A DNA stretch of 64,000 nucleotides from Polychytrium aggregatum (lineage: Eukaryota > Chytridiomycota > Chytridiomycetes > Polychytriales), in NCBI RefSeq assembly GCF_025602895.1, contig NW_026516264.1, forward strand, positions 62,001-126,000. Reading direction: 5' to 3'. The notes under the pieces were generated by a model. The model did no database searches. It saw only the letters and a program-made list of their open reading frames with translations, and was not told where the DNA came from. Below, piece after piece: positions 35,201 to 46,160 of the stretch. The position numbers and the translations under genes were made by a program. Within the stretch, counting starts at the first letter, position 1; every line of letters begins with the position of its first letter.

Positions 35201-37809
35201 GCTCCAGTTTGTCAGTCACTGTGACCGTGTCATCTTGCTCGAGCGCGGCAGAGTCGCCGGCTTTGGAAGCTATCGGGAGGTCTGCCAAGCACCCGACTCG
35301 GTCTTTGCCAAGGTGCTTCAGGACTTTGAGGCTGCGGCATCCAACATCCAACAGACAGCAGCCCAAGACCAAGGCGCCAGCGCGGCCGATGAGGTTCTCG
35401 TGATCGAAGACGAGGTGCCCGAGATGAACTTCCAGAAGAAGGAGCTGGCGGCCGAGCAGAGTGAGCAGGGTACGCTCTCAACCCAGGTCTATGTCGACTA
35501 CTTCCGCACCGGCGGAGGCGTTTCCTGGACGGTTGTGTGCATCGTCCTGGTGGTGCTGGCCCAGGTGTGCAGTCTGATGACGGACTGGTGGCTGTCCCGC
35601 TGGTCCTCCGAGACGTTCACGGACCAGCGCAACCCCCAGAACCTGTACATTTACGTCGGCCTTGCGGGATGCGTCCTGGTGCTGGCCCTGTCGCGAGCCC
35701 TGCTGTTCTACTGGATCTGCCTGAACGCCTCGAGGGGTCTCTTCAAGAAGATGCTCAACGCTGTGCTCCGAGCACCAATGACATTCTTCCAGAACAACCC
35801 GCACGGCCGAATCATGAAGTAGGTATCCCGATGCTTGACCCACGGGGTTCTGGGTGTGTTCCCGGTTTGGTAGTAGGCTCCGCGTAGTGGTGTACACCAC
35901 AGTTCCACTCTTGCGATTCAAGGACGGCAGTCAGCGATCCATCGACCGCCTCGGCGACCATTTTCGACTCTGCGGGACACACTGTGCCGAGCACTGGCTT
36001 TCTGACGGATTGTCCATCGACTAACATGCACGTCTGTCTCTGCTGTCATCGTGCTTCTGCTTATCCGCAGCCGCTTCGCCAAGGACATCAACCTGATGGA
36101 CGACAACCTGCCGATGACGTTCTTTGACTTTACCCAGTTCGCATTCATTATCCTGGGCACGCTGGGTGTCACCGGCACGATCCCGTATCTGCTGCTGTTC
36201 ATCCCGCCGATCGTCTACGGCTTTGTGCGAATCCAGCGCTTCTACCTGCTGACTGCCCGGCAGATCAAGCGCATGGAGAATGTGTCGCGGTCGCCCGTGT
36301 ACTCGTTCATCACAACCTCGCTGGACGGACTGGCCCTCGTCCGAGCCTATGGCCGACAGTCCATGTTCCTCAACGAGTTCATCAAGCTGCAGAACGACAA
36401 CACACGACTGTAGGTTGCGCGCCGTTTGCCTGAGAGAGCGTGGCTGGCGTGAGAATTCTTCAGGGACAGCAGAGTCGGAATCGAGTGAGGGTGAAAGTAG
36501 AGTGAGGGCCGATGGTGGCTGGGTGGGATGAAGTGCCGCTTGCTAATGTTGCCGACGGGATCGCTGCGCTCTCCAGGTTCTTTGCCTATCTCTCGTCGGG
36601 GAGATGGCTCGGCATTCGCCTGGACATGTCTGCATCGGCATTCATCTTTGTGCTTGGCCTCCTGTGTGTCGTCCTCAAGTCGAGCCTGGGTCTGTCTGGG
36701 GGCACGGTCGGTCTGATCCTGAGCTATGCCCTGCAGCTGGCCGGCTGTTCGCAATGGACGATCCGACAGAGCACCGAGGTCGAGAACCTGATGATCAGCT
36801 GCGAGCGCATCCTCGAGTACACCCGCCTGGCCCCGGAGGCGGCCGAGTACACCCATGTGCGCCCCGAGAAAGGTTGGCCCAGCAAGGGCAACGTTGCTAT
36901 GAAGGATATGACACTGCGATATCCCGGAAGCTCGTGGGACGCACTGAAGGCGATCAGCGTCGACATCCAGGGCGGCACCAAGATCGGCGTGGTTGGCCGT
37001 ACTGGAGCTGGGGTAAGCAGGGCACATGCACGAGTGACGATGGTGCTGGTGCGGTGGGTCGGTGTGGTGGGTCGGTGTGGTTCCGACCAGTCCGATGCTG
37101 GGTACTTGCGGCCAGCACACCGCCAACGACACTGACAATATCGGCAACGCTCCCGCGGTTCCCTCTCCAGAAATCGTCCATCATCCAGGCACTCTTCCGC
37201 CTGGTGGAGCCAACCCCCGAGAACTCCATCATGGTCGACGGCGTGTCGACGAGTGCCCTGGGACTGGCGGATCTGCGCTCGTCCATCTCGATCATCCCGC
37301 AGGAGCCCTTCTGCTTCAACGGCACCGTCCGATTCAACCTGGACCCCTTCAACAAGTACACCGACGCCGAGATCTGGTCGGCCCTCGAGCTCGTCTCGCT
37401 CAAGACCCGGGTGGGATCCGACCTCGAGACCCACATCTCCGAGAACGGATCCAACTGGAGCTTTGGCGAGCGGCAGCTCATTTGCCTGGCTCGCGCGCTG
37501 CTCCGGGCCAGCAAGATCATTGTCATGGACGAGGCCACCTCGGCGGTCGACATGCAGACGGACCGGCTGATCCAGGACAGCGTCCGGACCATCTTCAAGG
37601 ACTCGACGGTCTTTACGATCGCGCACCGGCTCAACACCATCATCGACTACGACCGGATCCTGGTTCTGGACGAAGGACGGGTGGTGGAGTACGGCAGCCC
37701 GCGCGAGCTGGCGATCGAGGGCCACGGCTGGTTCTGGAAGATGTGCAAGGAGACGGGCGAGCAGTCGTTTGAGCTGCTGAAGCGAGCAGCGAGCGAGCGA
37801 GGCCAGTGA
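32254..37809 (+). CDS. ABC transporter, ABCC/MRP family
   Basis: Join 32254-32435, 32602-32689, 32834-32922, 33059-33435, 33813-34890, 35135-35818, 36071-36409, 36577-37012, 37171-37809; all phases close, 1303 residues. Layout is TMD1-NBD1-TMD2-NBD2 without an extra N-terminal TMD0, like short ABCC4-type exporters. NBD1 has Walker A GPVGAGKTS (about 478), the LSGGQRARIALARA signature (about 569) and Walker B IIFLDDPLSAVD. NBD2 has Walker A GRTGAGKSS split by an intron between G and K (about 1086-1094), signature WSFGERQLICLARA (about 1187) in place of the usual LSxGQ, and Walker B IIVMDEATSAVD with a catalytic Glu. NBD1 has Asp where the catalytic Glu would be, as is typical of ABCC proteins. 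It should export organic anions or conjugates from plasma or vacuolar membrane; substrate not predictable. Confidence 0.92.
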
Positions 37810-38233
37810 CAAGTGACGGGTAGCGAGTAACGAGCAGGCAGCCGTGCTGCTGAGATGCTGAATACGAGCCCCGGTTGGACTGCACAATGCATCTGAACAG
37901 CGACCCGCGCGAGCGCCGTACCCCGCGAACGATCCACTTGCCCGCATGATGGAGCCGGGGTGTACGGGCTGCCCGACACCAGCGATGTGATTCAGCTGGA
38001 ATCACAGTGCGACCACCACGGAGCACCGAGTGACAGCTGCTGCCATGTGTCAACAGCGAATATCGTGCCCGGAGAGCGAATATCGTGTCTCGGGAGCGGA
38101 TATTGCGCTTCAGCAGCGGAGACAGCACTTCAACAGTCGACATCTGATCTCAACACGCTGTACTTTCCAGCGGCTGGCAACAGTTGAACAGTTGAACAGT
38201 TGATGTTCTCGCCCCGCTGTACACTTTATTCAG
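37810..38233. other. Intergenic flank of the Fanzor element
   Basis: No gene seen. It contains repeated GCGAATATCGTG-like units (about 38050-38105) and three tandem AACAGTTG units at about 38179-38202, 32 bases from the element end. Confidence 0.6.
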
Positions 38234-38234
38234 A

Positions 38235-38247
38235 AAAAAACGGGACA
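38235..38247 (+). repeat. Terminal inverted repeat, left
   Basis: AAAAAACGGGACA, exact inverted match to 41584-41596. Sequence identity stops immediately inside the 13 bp. Confidence 0.8.
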
Positions 38248-38319
38248 ATATAGCCGTTTCCATGAACATGTAGTATGTGCTGTGCTTGCGTCAAGCAAAG
38301 CCACAAGAAATAAAACAGA
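38248..38319 (-). ncRNA. Candidate 3' end of Fanzor guide RNA (fRNA/omega RNA)
   Basis: In TnpB and characterised Fanzors the guide RNA scaffold comes from the 3' end of the nuclease gene and the downstream non-coding tail, and the guide from the DNA just outside the element. Here 72 bases separate the Fanzor stop from the terminal repeat, matching that layout. The scaffold would overlap the end of the ORF. This is inferred from position only; no structure was computed. Confidence 0.4.
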
Positions 38320-40691
38320 TCACTTTGGCAGCCTCCGAGTGAAGACCGCCGGTCGCTCTCCGATCTCCACAATCGACCTGCATACTGTGATCATGTTGCG
38401 CGCCGCATTGACGTCGCGATTCCACACTGTCCGGCAGCTGGGATTCTTGCAGCTCCTGACAAAGTGGGAATTCGCAACACTGGGCGCATCGAGTCCTTCC
38501 AACCGAACTGGCTCCAGGCACTTGGAGCACACTTGCGAGGTGTTGAACTCGTTCGTCGAGGCCACCTTGACGCTTCCGTGAGGGTGAGTGGGACGGCGGC
38601 GGTGGTGCTCGAATTGCTCAAAGTACCGAGCAAACCGCTGCCTCCGAGGGCTGGATGCATAGCCCTTGCCTTGACGCCATGACGCATTGCCAAAGGCGAT
38701 CACCACATCGGTCCGTATCGGGGCGTGCTTCAGGACGGCCTTGCACATCCTGTCGACGGCCACTTGGCGTCTCTTGTGGCCCGTGAAGCGATGGTGACGG
38801 GCCTTCTTGCCAAGGTGGAAGTCGAGCTGCACTCGCAGCTCCGGTCGCAGGACATGGGTGAGATGGACAAGGAAGGCCTCCGAGGACGACACCTTGGGCG
38901 AGGGAGTGGTCGACATCCAGGTCTCGATGCTGAGTCGATACTTCATGATATTGTGCCACTTGGTGTTGGACGTATGGCCACACATTTGCTGGTAGTGGCC
39001 ATTGGAGAACGAGACCACCTCGTCTTGGTGGCCCGGTGCTTGGATGACCGCCGTGAAGATGGAGCCGACTCCAGGATCGATGCCAATCCAAGTGGTGCGA
39101 TCGGGGTCTGGGTCGCCGATGTGGGTCTGGATGCGCTGTTCGGCAGTCGGAGGAGGCTCGATGGTCTCGGTGTGATCGGTTCGAGGCAGAAACTTGACGA
39201 GACCGATGGTGCATCCAATGCCATCGGTGCTGATCTCGTAGTTGAACAGCTTCTTGTTCACGTCCCGGTCACGGAAGAGGGAACTACGCAGCTTGAAGCA
39301 ACTGCGCCAGAGACGATCCTGATTGTTGACACCGTCCTCACCTTCTTCCTTGAGCATGTCCCAGGTGAGTCCAAGGCGCTTCTTGGACCCAGGAGATCCC
39401 AGAGAGTGACCGTGTCAATCTTGACATACTTGGCCGTGGCAGTGCACAGAGGAACTATCGTGCACACGGCCGGAGGAGTGTCGAGAGCGAGCTGCTTCAG
39501 TGCCCACTTGATCCTGGATGCCAGCTTGTTGATCTTGGACTTGGTGGTGCCGAGCTCAGACTTGGCCGTGGTGAACCTCTTGTCGTCGGAGGGAATGCCT
39601 TGGGTAGTGAGGCTGTCCAGCTTGGCCTGGAGCTGCAGCTCGGTGACTCGGAGGGCGGACATGTCACAGTCGATCCACTTGTGGACATTGTCGACCATCT
39701 TGTCCCGGTCGAGGATTCCCACATGGTGTGAGAGGCGATGGAGGGCTCGGAAGCGGTCCTGGTCGTTGCTGTACCGAAACTCGTCCAGGACGTGGCCAAA
39801 CTCGGGATAGAGGAACTCGAGATCGGCCTTGGGTGGAGTCTGCCCTGGTTTCTCGAAGAGCTCGAGACAGGCCTCGATGGCTTCGTGCTTATGCTTGTTG
39901 GCTGGGAAGACGGCAGCGCAGAAGCGGCGAAGGAGTCGCCAGTAGGCCAGGTCGAGGTGGGTGGTGCAGTTGGTGGCATAGGCATTGACAGCCAGTGTGA
40001 GAAGCTGACTGTGAGCACCATCAGGCAGACGAGGGGCCGGAGGCAGGTCTGCGTGCCGAGTGGTCTGGTAGTCGCGAAAGGAAGCGACCAGATGCTCGTT
40101 GTATTTCTTGGTGTCCCTGGCCGTCGAGAGGGCACCGTCCTGGACGATCTTGAAGCATTGGCGGATGAAAGCAGGGGTGGCCCTGGAGATGACAGGGATG
40201 GGAATATCCTGCTCGATGCACCGGAGGATGTGCAGGTTGAGCAGCCTGGATGCCTCGAACTGGATCTGGGTCATGGCCTCGACGGTGGCCTGGATCTTGT
40301 CGCGGAGAGCGGGATTGAGACAACAGCCATCCATCGTCTGCTTGAAGCAGCTGAACTGAGGGGCGGATGACCTTCCATCCACGAGAGGGACGACAGAACT
40401 CTTGAGGGGCCGGTATTTGGGACACTTGTTGGTGTTGCAACGTTCGTGGTCGGTACCATCGCACTGGCGACATCGCTTGACAGTACCAGAGGAAGTAGAT
40501 GGACCAGGCTCGGTGGGATCGAGATCCATTGGATCTGCAGAAGCAGTGGTGGTGAGCGACGGAGCAACAGACGAACAAGCATGCGTGGGATCAGAATACG
40601 AACCAGAGACAGGCTCCGACTGTGACTTGGCTTTCTTGGGCCTGGGTGGCCGAGGCTGGCCATCACCGGTACCCTTGCGCTTCGGAGGCAT
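38320..40691 (-). pseudogene. Fanzor (eukaryotic TnpB-like RNA-guided nuclease), frameshifted
   Basis: Two overlapping frames together encode about 790 residues: 40691 down to about 39388, then about 39387 down to 38320. The N-terminal part begins MPPKRKG with PPRPKKAKSQ (nuclear-signal-like) and a Cys/His knuckle CRQCDGTDHERC, then helical sequence (GILDRDKMVDNVHKWIDCDM). The C-terminal part holds FNYEISTDGIGCTIGLVKF, RuvC-I WIGIDPGVGSIFTAV (Asp), Fanzor-type DVVIAFGNASW where TnpB has its RuvC-II Glu, a Glu in VASTNEFNTSQVCSKC that may replace it, a zinc ribbon (CSKC ... CKNPSC) and RuvC-III WNRDVNAARNM (Asp). The frames meet at about 39384-39392: shifting one base there gives continuous family-like sequence (WDLLG then SKKRLGLTWDML), and no GT-AG intron fits. 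So it is a one-base deletion or an assembly error; otherwise the nuclease looks complete. Confidence 0.85.
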
Positions 40692-40931
40692 GGGGGCAGA
40701 GGATGCTGGATGCCTGCCAGTGGTACTGGTCAGAGCAGAGACGCTTCTTTATCGTACAATGGCGCGATGATCAGATCAAGGCGAGATGAGGGAAGAAAGC
40801 AGCAGGACGAAGGTGTGGCATTTATACCCGAGAGCAGGAACCCGTCTGCGCGGGTTGGTTGGGGAAGTGACCCTGTTCAAAAATCGCCGAGAGGTTCAAG
40901 CCAGGGATGTGAACGCGAAAATGGCGGCTTG

Positions 40932-40996
40932 ATTGGAGGGACAACCCCAAATTGGAGGAACTCAACCCCAAATCGGTGGGGACTCAACCCCAAAGA
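40932..40996. repeat. 21-22 bp tandem repeat at transposase 3' end
   Basis: CAACCCCAAA recurs at 40942, 40963 and 40985 within GGAGG-containing spacers. The repeat begins inside the transposase codons directly after NPIENFFG and closes its frame. Confidence 0.85.
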
Positions 40997-41525
40997 AGTT
41001 CTCGATGGGATTGAAGTCGGGTGAAGCAGGTGGGGTGAAGATCACTAACCATCCTCGGCGCTCGATGCAGTCCAGGACAGCCATTGTCTTGTGCATGCTG
41101 ACATTGTCCATCACAATCACAGAGTCGTCTGGGAAGGTCGCTCGCTCAAAGAACTCGACCATCGAGTGTGTCTTGAATGATGTGGGGATGTACATGCGAT
41201 GCAGCACACCAGAGTGGTTGATGGCAAATGCAGCCGAGACAGACTTGTGCTTCATGTGATTGCGCTGGCGAAGCGGAGCACCCTTCGGTGAGTATCCGTA
41301 GAGAGGGAAAATGGATCTCCTGATCCCTATCTCATCGACAAAAACGAATCGTCGTGGGTCGATGGAGCGGGCCTGGTCCCTGAACTGTGCCACTCGCTCA
41401 TCCAGTCGCTTGGACTTGTAGAGGTGTGTTGCCCTCTTGTGTGAGAGACCTGCTCGGTGGATGGCAGTGTGGCAGAGTGAGAGTGATACTTTCCTCTGGA
41501 GAGTGGTTGTGTGGCGAATGGTCAT
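40962..41525 (-). pseudogene. Tc1/mariner (IS630 superfamily) DD34E transposase, truncated
   Basis: 187 residues hold the RNase H-like catalytic core: first Asp in FVFVDEIG (D64), second in VIVMDNVSMH (D140) and Glu in SPDFNPIEN (E175), with 34 residues between D140 and E175, the spacing of Tc1-type enzymes. The segment YGYSPKGAP is also typical. The N-terminal paired-type helix-turn-helix domain that binds the terminal repeats is missing: only about 16 more codons are open before a stop next to the right terminal repeat. The C-terminus after the catalytic Glu is replaced by tandem-repeat-encoded residues (VESPPIWG). Either the copy is internally deleted or further exons are unrecognisable. 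Confidence 0.85.
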
Positions 41526-41583
41526 GGCCAGCGCGCGATAACATTGGGTAACAAAATATTCGATGAATGGTCAAAAACCTGGG

Positions 41584-41596
41584 TGTCCCGTTTTTT
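41584..41596 (-). repeat. Terminal inverted repeat, right
   Basis: Plus-strand TGTCCCGTTTTTT, exact reverse complement of 38235-38247; followed by ATTGG, so a TA sits at the boundary. Confidence 0.8.
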
Positions 41597-42137
41597 ATTG
41601 GATCGCCTGTAACGGTGTCGTTGTTGCACCACTGCGCTTCGTGCCATTGCCCTTCGCCAACTCGTGCTCGCCCTCATCGGCGCCGACACCCACAAACGCA
41701 CATCTTGCACGTCCTTGCGCATCCATCGCAGCCGGCCGACCAAGCCCCGCCCCGACTTGCCTCCGTCGTCTCCTGCCCGGACTGCCCTCTGCCTCTTCTT
41801 TTTGCTCCCGTCGCTGCCGGCCCTGGCCGAGGATCTGCTTGCGCTTCTCGCCCTGCAGTTCCCAGCCGCACCCACCACGCCTCGCCGATACGCCTCGCCA
41901 ATACGGCCCTCGATATCATCTCGTCGCCTGGGCGCTTTGGCATCCGCACCGTCCGTCGCTGCAATCCCATGCTGCAACGGATATCCTGTTGAGGCCCCCC
42001 TCTCCTCTAGTTCTTTTCTCTGCCCTGTCCTGTCTTGCCAACTGCCGGACACCGACCGATCAACCAAACATCAGGGCTCACTCAGCAAGCGTCCCAAACT
42101 CCTCTGCTAATCGATACCCCACCTCCGGACTGCCGTC
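41597..42137. promoter_or_regulatory. Promoter and 5' UTR of the spastin gene
   Basis: GC- and C-rich 0.54 kb between the transposon end and the spastin start codon. No separate gene seen. The transposon therefore lies about 0.5 kb upstream of an essential-looking gene. Confidence 0.4.
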
Positions 42138-45008
42138 ATGTCAACCAAGAGCGCAGACCCCCACGCAGCCTATCGGCTCTGTATTCGTTATCTCGCTTCT
42201 CCGCAGACCTGTGCCCGCTGGTTCTCCTCGCCGCCGCCGGCACCACCACCACCGCCGCCGACACCGACCATGCCCGCAGCCGCCCCGTCGCTGTTCTTTG
42301 GCTGGGTCCCCTGGCTGGGCTGGCGCCCCAGCAACGCAGCCACGCAGCCTCCTGCTGCAGCCGGCAGCAATCTCTATCTCCATGTGCTTCTACCTGCTCT
42401 GATCATGCTGATCTGGATGTACAGCACCTGGCTGCTTCGCTCGTCTCCCCGATCGAGTCGGTCGAAGGGCAGGTCGCTGGCTGGGCCTGGTGCCGAGGAC
42501 AGCCGGACTCCCTCTGGGTCGTCAGCTCAGGCCGGTGAGAAGGCATCTGGCAAAAAAGTGCCTCTCTCGTCGCCAACCCCGGTGTCGTCGGGCCGCTCGC
42601 ATTCGCGGGGTCGCTCGGCATCTCCTCGACGAGGCCAGCGACCACCACCCACCCAGGGCGAGCCCGAGGGCCGGAGTCGTAGCAAGAGCGCTCGCCCAAC
42701 CGTCCGGCGGACGGGGTCGGGGTCGGCCGGCACCAGCTGTTCGTCAGCCCGCGCTAAGCAGCGGCCGGACTGGGCGTCGTTGTCGTCGTCGTCCTCTGAA
42801 GAGACCTTGGCGCCATCGGTCTTTGACACTTCGTTCTCGGACGCCCCATCGCACCCACCCCCCGGCCACCTCGAAATCATCCGTCCTGCAACTCCCGGCG
42901 CCCAACTCACCATGTCGCTCAAGCAGCAGCGGTCGCTTGCCGACCAGGGCGGCAAAGTCGTCTCGAATGCCATCGACCGCGAAGAAGCCAACGACCCGCT
43001 GGGTGCCCTGTCCCTCTACAAGAAGGGCCTGTCTCTCCTCAAGAGCGCAACCACCATGACGTTTTCAACGCAGGAGGAAAGGTATGTCGCCCCGCCGCTG
43101 TCCTATCGGCCGCCCCCCCCCTCGAGCATGTTTCTTCTACTCGGATATATCATGTTGCTGCTCCGGCGTGCTCCTGCTTGGCCGGCTGTGGTCGTCCGAT
43201 CGCTGGTCCGCCGTCGAGTCTGTCAATATCCCCTCACTCCTCCGGCCCCTGCGTCTCTCCTCCAATGGCTCCCGCAGAGACCGAGCCGCCCAGCTGACGG
43301 TCAAGATCCGAAAAAACATCTCGTTCGTCGAGGAGCGCATCCTCTGGCTCAATTCAAAGTACAAGGGTAAGCCCGCCGCCGTCTCCTTCCCTCTGGCAAA
43401 GCTCGCTGTTTGTCTGAACATGCCCATTCTGCGTCCGACTTATGCGCTTTGGCCGTTCCTCGATCTTCTTGCTGCTTGTCGGCGGCTGCTTCCACCCCCC
43501 CCCAGCCGACCCTATCCCGCCGCCGCCACCGCCGCTCGGACACCCACCCAAGAGCATCCCAAAGACCAGGGTGCAGGGCAGCTCCCCAAGCACCCTGCGC
43601 AAGTCTCGATCGAGCCCCGGACTCAAAACGCCAGCCAGCAACCCGGCCCTCAAGTCGCTCGACAGCGCAATGGCCAACCACATCCTCGACGATGTCGTCG
43701 TCAAGAGCCCCTCGGTCAAATGGGACGACATTGTCGGTCTGTCCGTCGCCAAGCAGGCGCTGCGCGAGATTGTCATTCTGCCGACTCTGCGGCCTGAGCT
43801 CTTCACCGGCCTGCGGTCTCCAGCCCGTGGCGTCCTGCTCTTTGGCCCGCCGGGCACTGGCAAGACCATGCTCGCAAAGGTAAGGCATTGTCGCAAGGGA
43901 ATCGGTGCATCACGCTGGCCAAGCGACAGACCGATGACAATTGCCCTGAGTGCCAGCCAACAATTCGGCTGATTGCCACCACATTCTACTCCTGCCCTCT
44001 GAATGCTGCACGACCCAAGGCCGTCGCTCACGAGTCCAAGGCGACCTTTTTTGCCATCAGTGCTTCGTCGCTCACATCCAAATATGTAAGCCCTTGCTGT
44101 GGTGAACTTTGGTGGGACTTGTTGGGTGATAGCATAGAGAGATTCCATGCTGCATCTGGCTGACATTTGCGTTGCTGCTGCTGCTTCCGCCGTAGGTTGG
44201 AGAAGGCGAGAAGATGGTCCGCACTCTCTTCGCTCTGGCCCGGGAGATGCAGCCATCGGTGATCTTCATCGGTACGACAGCTGCGTTTCGATTGTGCCGA
44301 CGGTGCTGACTGAGCCGCTACAGTCTCCTGACCGCTGGGTAGCTTCCTTACCGCGGTGACCGCAGTTCGACTCACACATTATCCTTCTCCAGACGAAATC
44401 GACTCGATCCTGACGGAGCGCACCGAGAACGAGCATGAAGCATCGAGACGGCTCAAAACCGAATTCCTCCTCCAGTTCGATGGCCTCGGAAGCTCGAGCG
44501 AAGACAGGCTGCTCGTCCTTGGGGCCACCAACCGACCCGCAGAGCTGGACGAAGCTGCGCTGCGTAGACTCGTCAAGCGGATCTACATCCCCTTGCCCGA
44601 AGATGTGACCCGCAAGACTCTTCTTGAGCATCTCATCGGCAGCCACAAGACCCAGCTGAGCATCAGGGACATTGAGTGGATTGTCAAATCAACCGAGGGT
44701 GAGTGCTGCAGTTGCAGTGCTGCCGTCTGCAGGAGGAGGGACCGACGCAGGTATCTGGCCTGTGTATTGACGGCTCCCATGCTGCAGGCTATTCCGGCAG
44801 CGATATCACCGCACTTGCACGCGAGGCCTCGCTCGGCCCGATTCGCGAGCTGGGCGAGCGCATCATCACCACCAGCATCCAAGATATCCGACCGATCCAG
44901 CTCATTGACTTCAAAAATGCCCTGGGCACGATCCGCCGCAGTGTCGGCGCAGACTCGATCCAAGCCTACGACGCCTGGAACCATAAATACGGGACTGCCG
45001 GCTGCTGA
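42138..45008 (+). CDS. SPAST: Spastin-like microtubule-severing AAA ATPase
   Basis: Join 42138-43081, 43278-43366, 43506-43879, 44020-44085, 44196-44271, 44393-44698, 44788-45008; all phases close, 691 residues. Order of parts: a hydrophobic segment at about residues 78-100 ([12 protein letters not shown]), as in the membrane hairpin of spastin; a Ser/Arg-rich linker; an MIT domain (about 272-345, [19 protein letters not shown] and [12 protein letters not shown]); then the AAA module, with [20 protein letters not shown], Walker A GPPGTGKT (about 459-466), pore loop region [15 protein letters not shown], Walker [25 protein letters not shown], and a Vps4-type C-terminal helix block ending in WNHKYG. 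Spastin hexamers thread tubulin tails to sever microtubules and act in ER shaping, endosome and cytokinesis steps with ESCRT-III. The membrane segment favours spastin over katanin or fidgetin. Confidence 0.9.
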
Positions 45009-46160
45009 TCCTGCCCCTGGGGGGAAGAGCCATCCTGTCCACTGCTACATTGTTCTCTCGCACAAGCCCGACTGCCTTCACAGTGCCTCCACATCCCTTT
45101 CTCATAGAGTCTTGCTTGCCAAGGCCGCGATAATCCCTCGCAGTAACCCCGCGACAGCCTCACTCCCCACCTTCACCAAGAAGCCTCACATTGTACTTGC
45201 CCACTCACTCATAATGCCCTGGCATTTCTTGCCCAGGGCCGCCACTCCGTGGCGCATCGATTCCCTCCCCCTGATCGCAAAGGGTCTATGCAGCCGGACC
45301 GCTTCGGCGCAGATCGCGAAGACAGACAGTACAGCAAAGCCCTCTATCCCCGCCTCAGAACACCAGCGCTGTGAATCAAATATAGACGCCTGAAAGACCA
45401 ACCTCTCCTGTTGCAATCCGGGAAGACAGCAGCCCGAGCGTGCCTCCGGGCAAACCAGCGAACCAGCGGATCTCGGGTGGCTCGAGCACGATCGATGGCA
45501 GGGCTAAAGCGGGCGGCCACCGGCCTGCTTGCCGAGTCGCTGTTCTGATGCCTGAGAGGTGGCAGATCAAGAACAATCCGATCCGGCCGATCCGATCCGG
45601 TCCTCCCCTCGCCCTCTCTGTTGGCTGCCTGAGGCGAGCGGGAATGTAGTGGAATATGGGAGGCGCCACAGCCACGAAGTCGCTGCACACTGTGACGTAC
45701 TATGCACCACGTTGTTGTTGGAGGCGACCCTGTCTCTGGACGAGACCGGGAAGACCAGGAAGGGCTCTCGTAGCACGGACAGGGCAGAACGCTCTCTCCG
45801 GCACGAGGCCGGCTGGGGGTCGAGACGTGGTCTCGCCGGCCACCCTTGGATGTCTTCCCGACAGACGGCCACCTCGCGGTTGAGGCGAAAGAGAGGAGAG
45901 CGGGCGCAGACGGCGGTTTTGAGGGCGGCTGCGAGCGGATGGAGTGCGGCTCGATCCGGCTGGACATATGCGCAGCCATCTCAATCGCGCAGCATCCGTT
46001 GGCGATTGCGCTCGAGGACAAGGCCGAGGCAGAAAGCAGAGGACAAAGGGCAGAAACAGGCCCTGGCGACCGACACCCAAGACACCAGCAAGAGGCCCGC
46101 CCGCTCCCCGCCGCTCGACTTTCTCGGCCATCGCCCTCCCGCACTGCGAGCCTCGCCGCA
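45009..46160. other. Intergenic, 1.15 kb
   Basis: No gene seen. It holds the spastin 3' UTR and the PPCS promoter. A bipartite motif ACGTACT-N5-CCACGTTG at 45695-45714 recurs, with a 3-base gap, at 49164-49181 upstream of eL8. Confidence 0.5.

Larger units (their letters stand above)
38234..41596 (-). mobile_element. Fanzor-carrying Tc1/mariner-type DNA transposon
   Basis: A 3.36-kb element bounded by 13-bp terminal inverted repeats AAAAAACGGGACA (38235-38247, and its reverse complement at 41584-41596). Both internal genes are on the minus strand: a DD34E transposase core near the 41.6-kb end and a Fanzor nuclease gene reaching to within 85 bases of the 38.2-kb end. The dinucleotide TA overlaps or abuts the right end (TTTTTTATTGG), as Tc1/mariner insertions require, but no matching TA is visible at the left end, where the flank reads TTCAG then A-run. 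Neither ORF appears intact, so the copy is probably non-autonomous. Fanzors carried inside Tc1/mariner and other eukaryotic transposons are known as a class. Confidence 0.85.

Noticed and set aside
36724-37947. A 407-codon minus-strand open frame over the ABC transporter
   Set aside because: Antisense shadow of NBD2 exons; no motif and unlikely composition.
39380-39395. Short intron to explain the Fanzor frame change
   Set aside because: The two frames abut within a few bases, leaving no room for a spliceosomal intron; a one-base shift is simpler.
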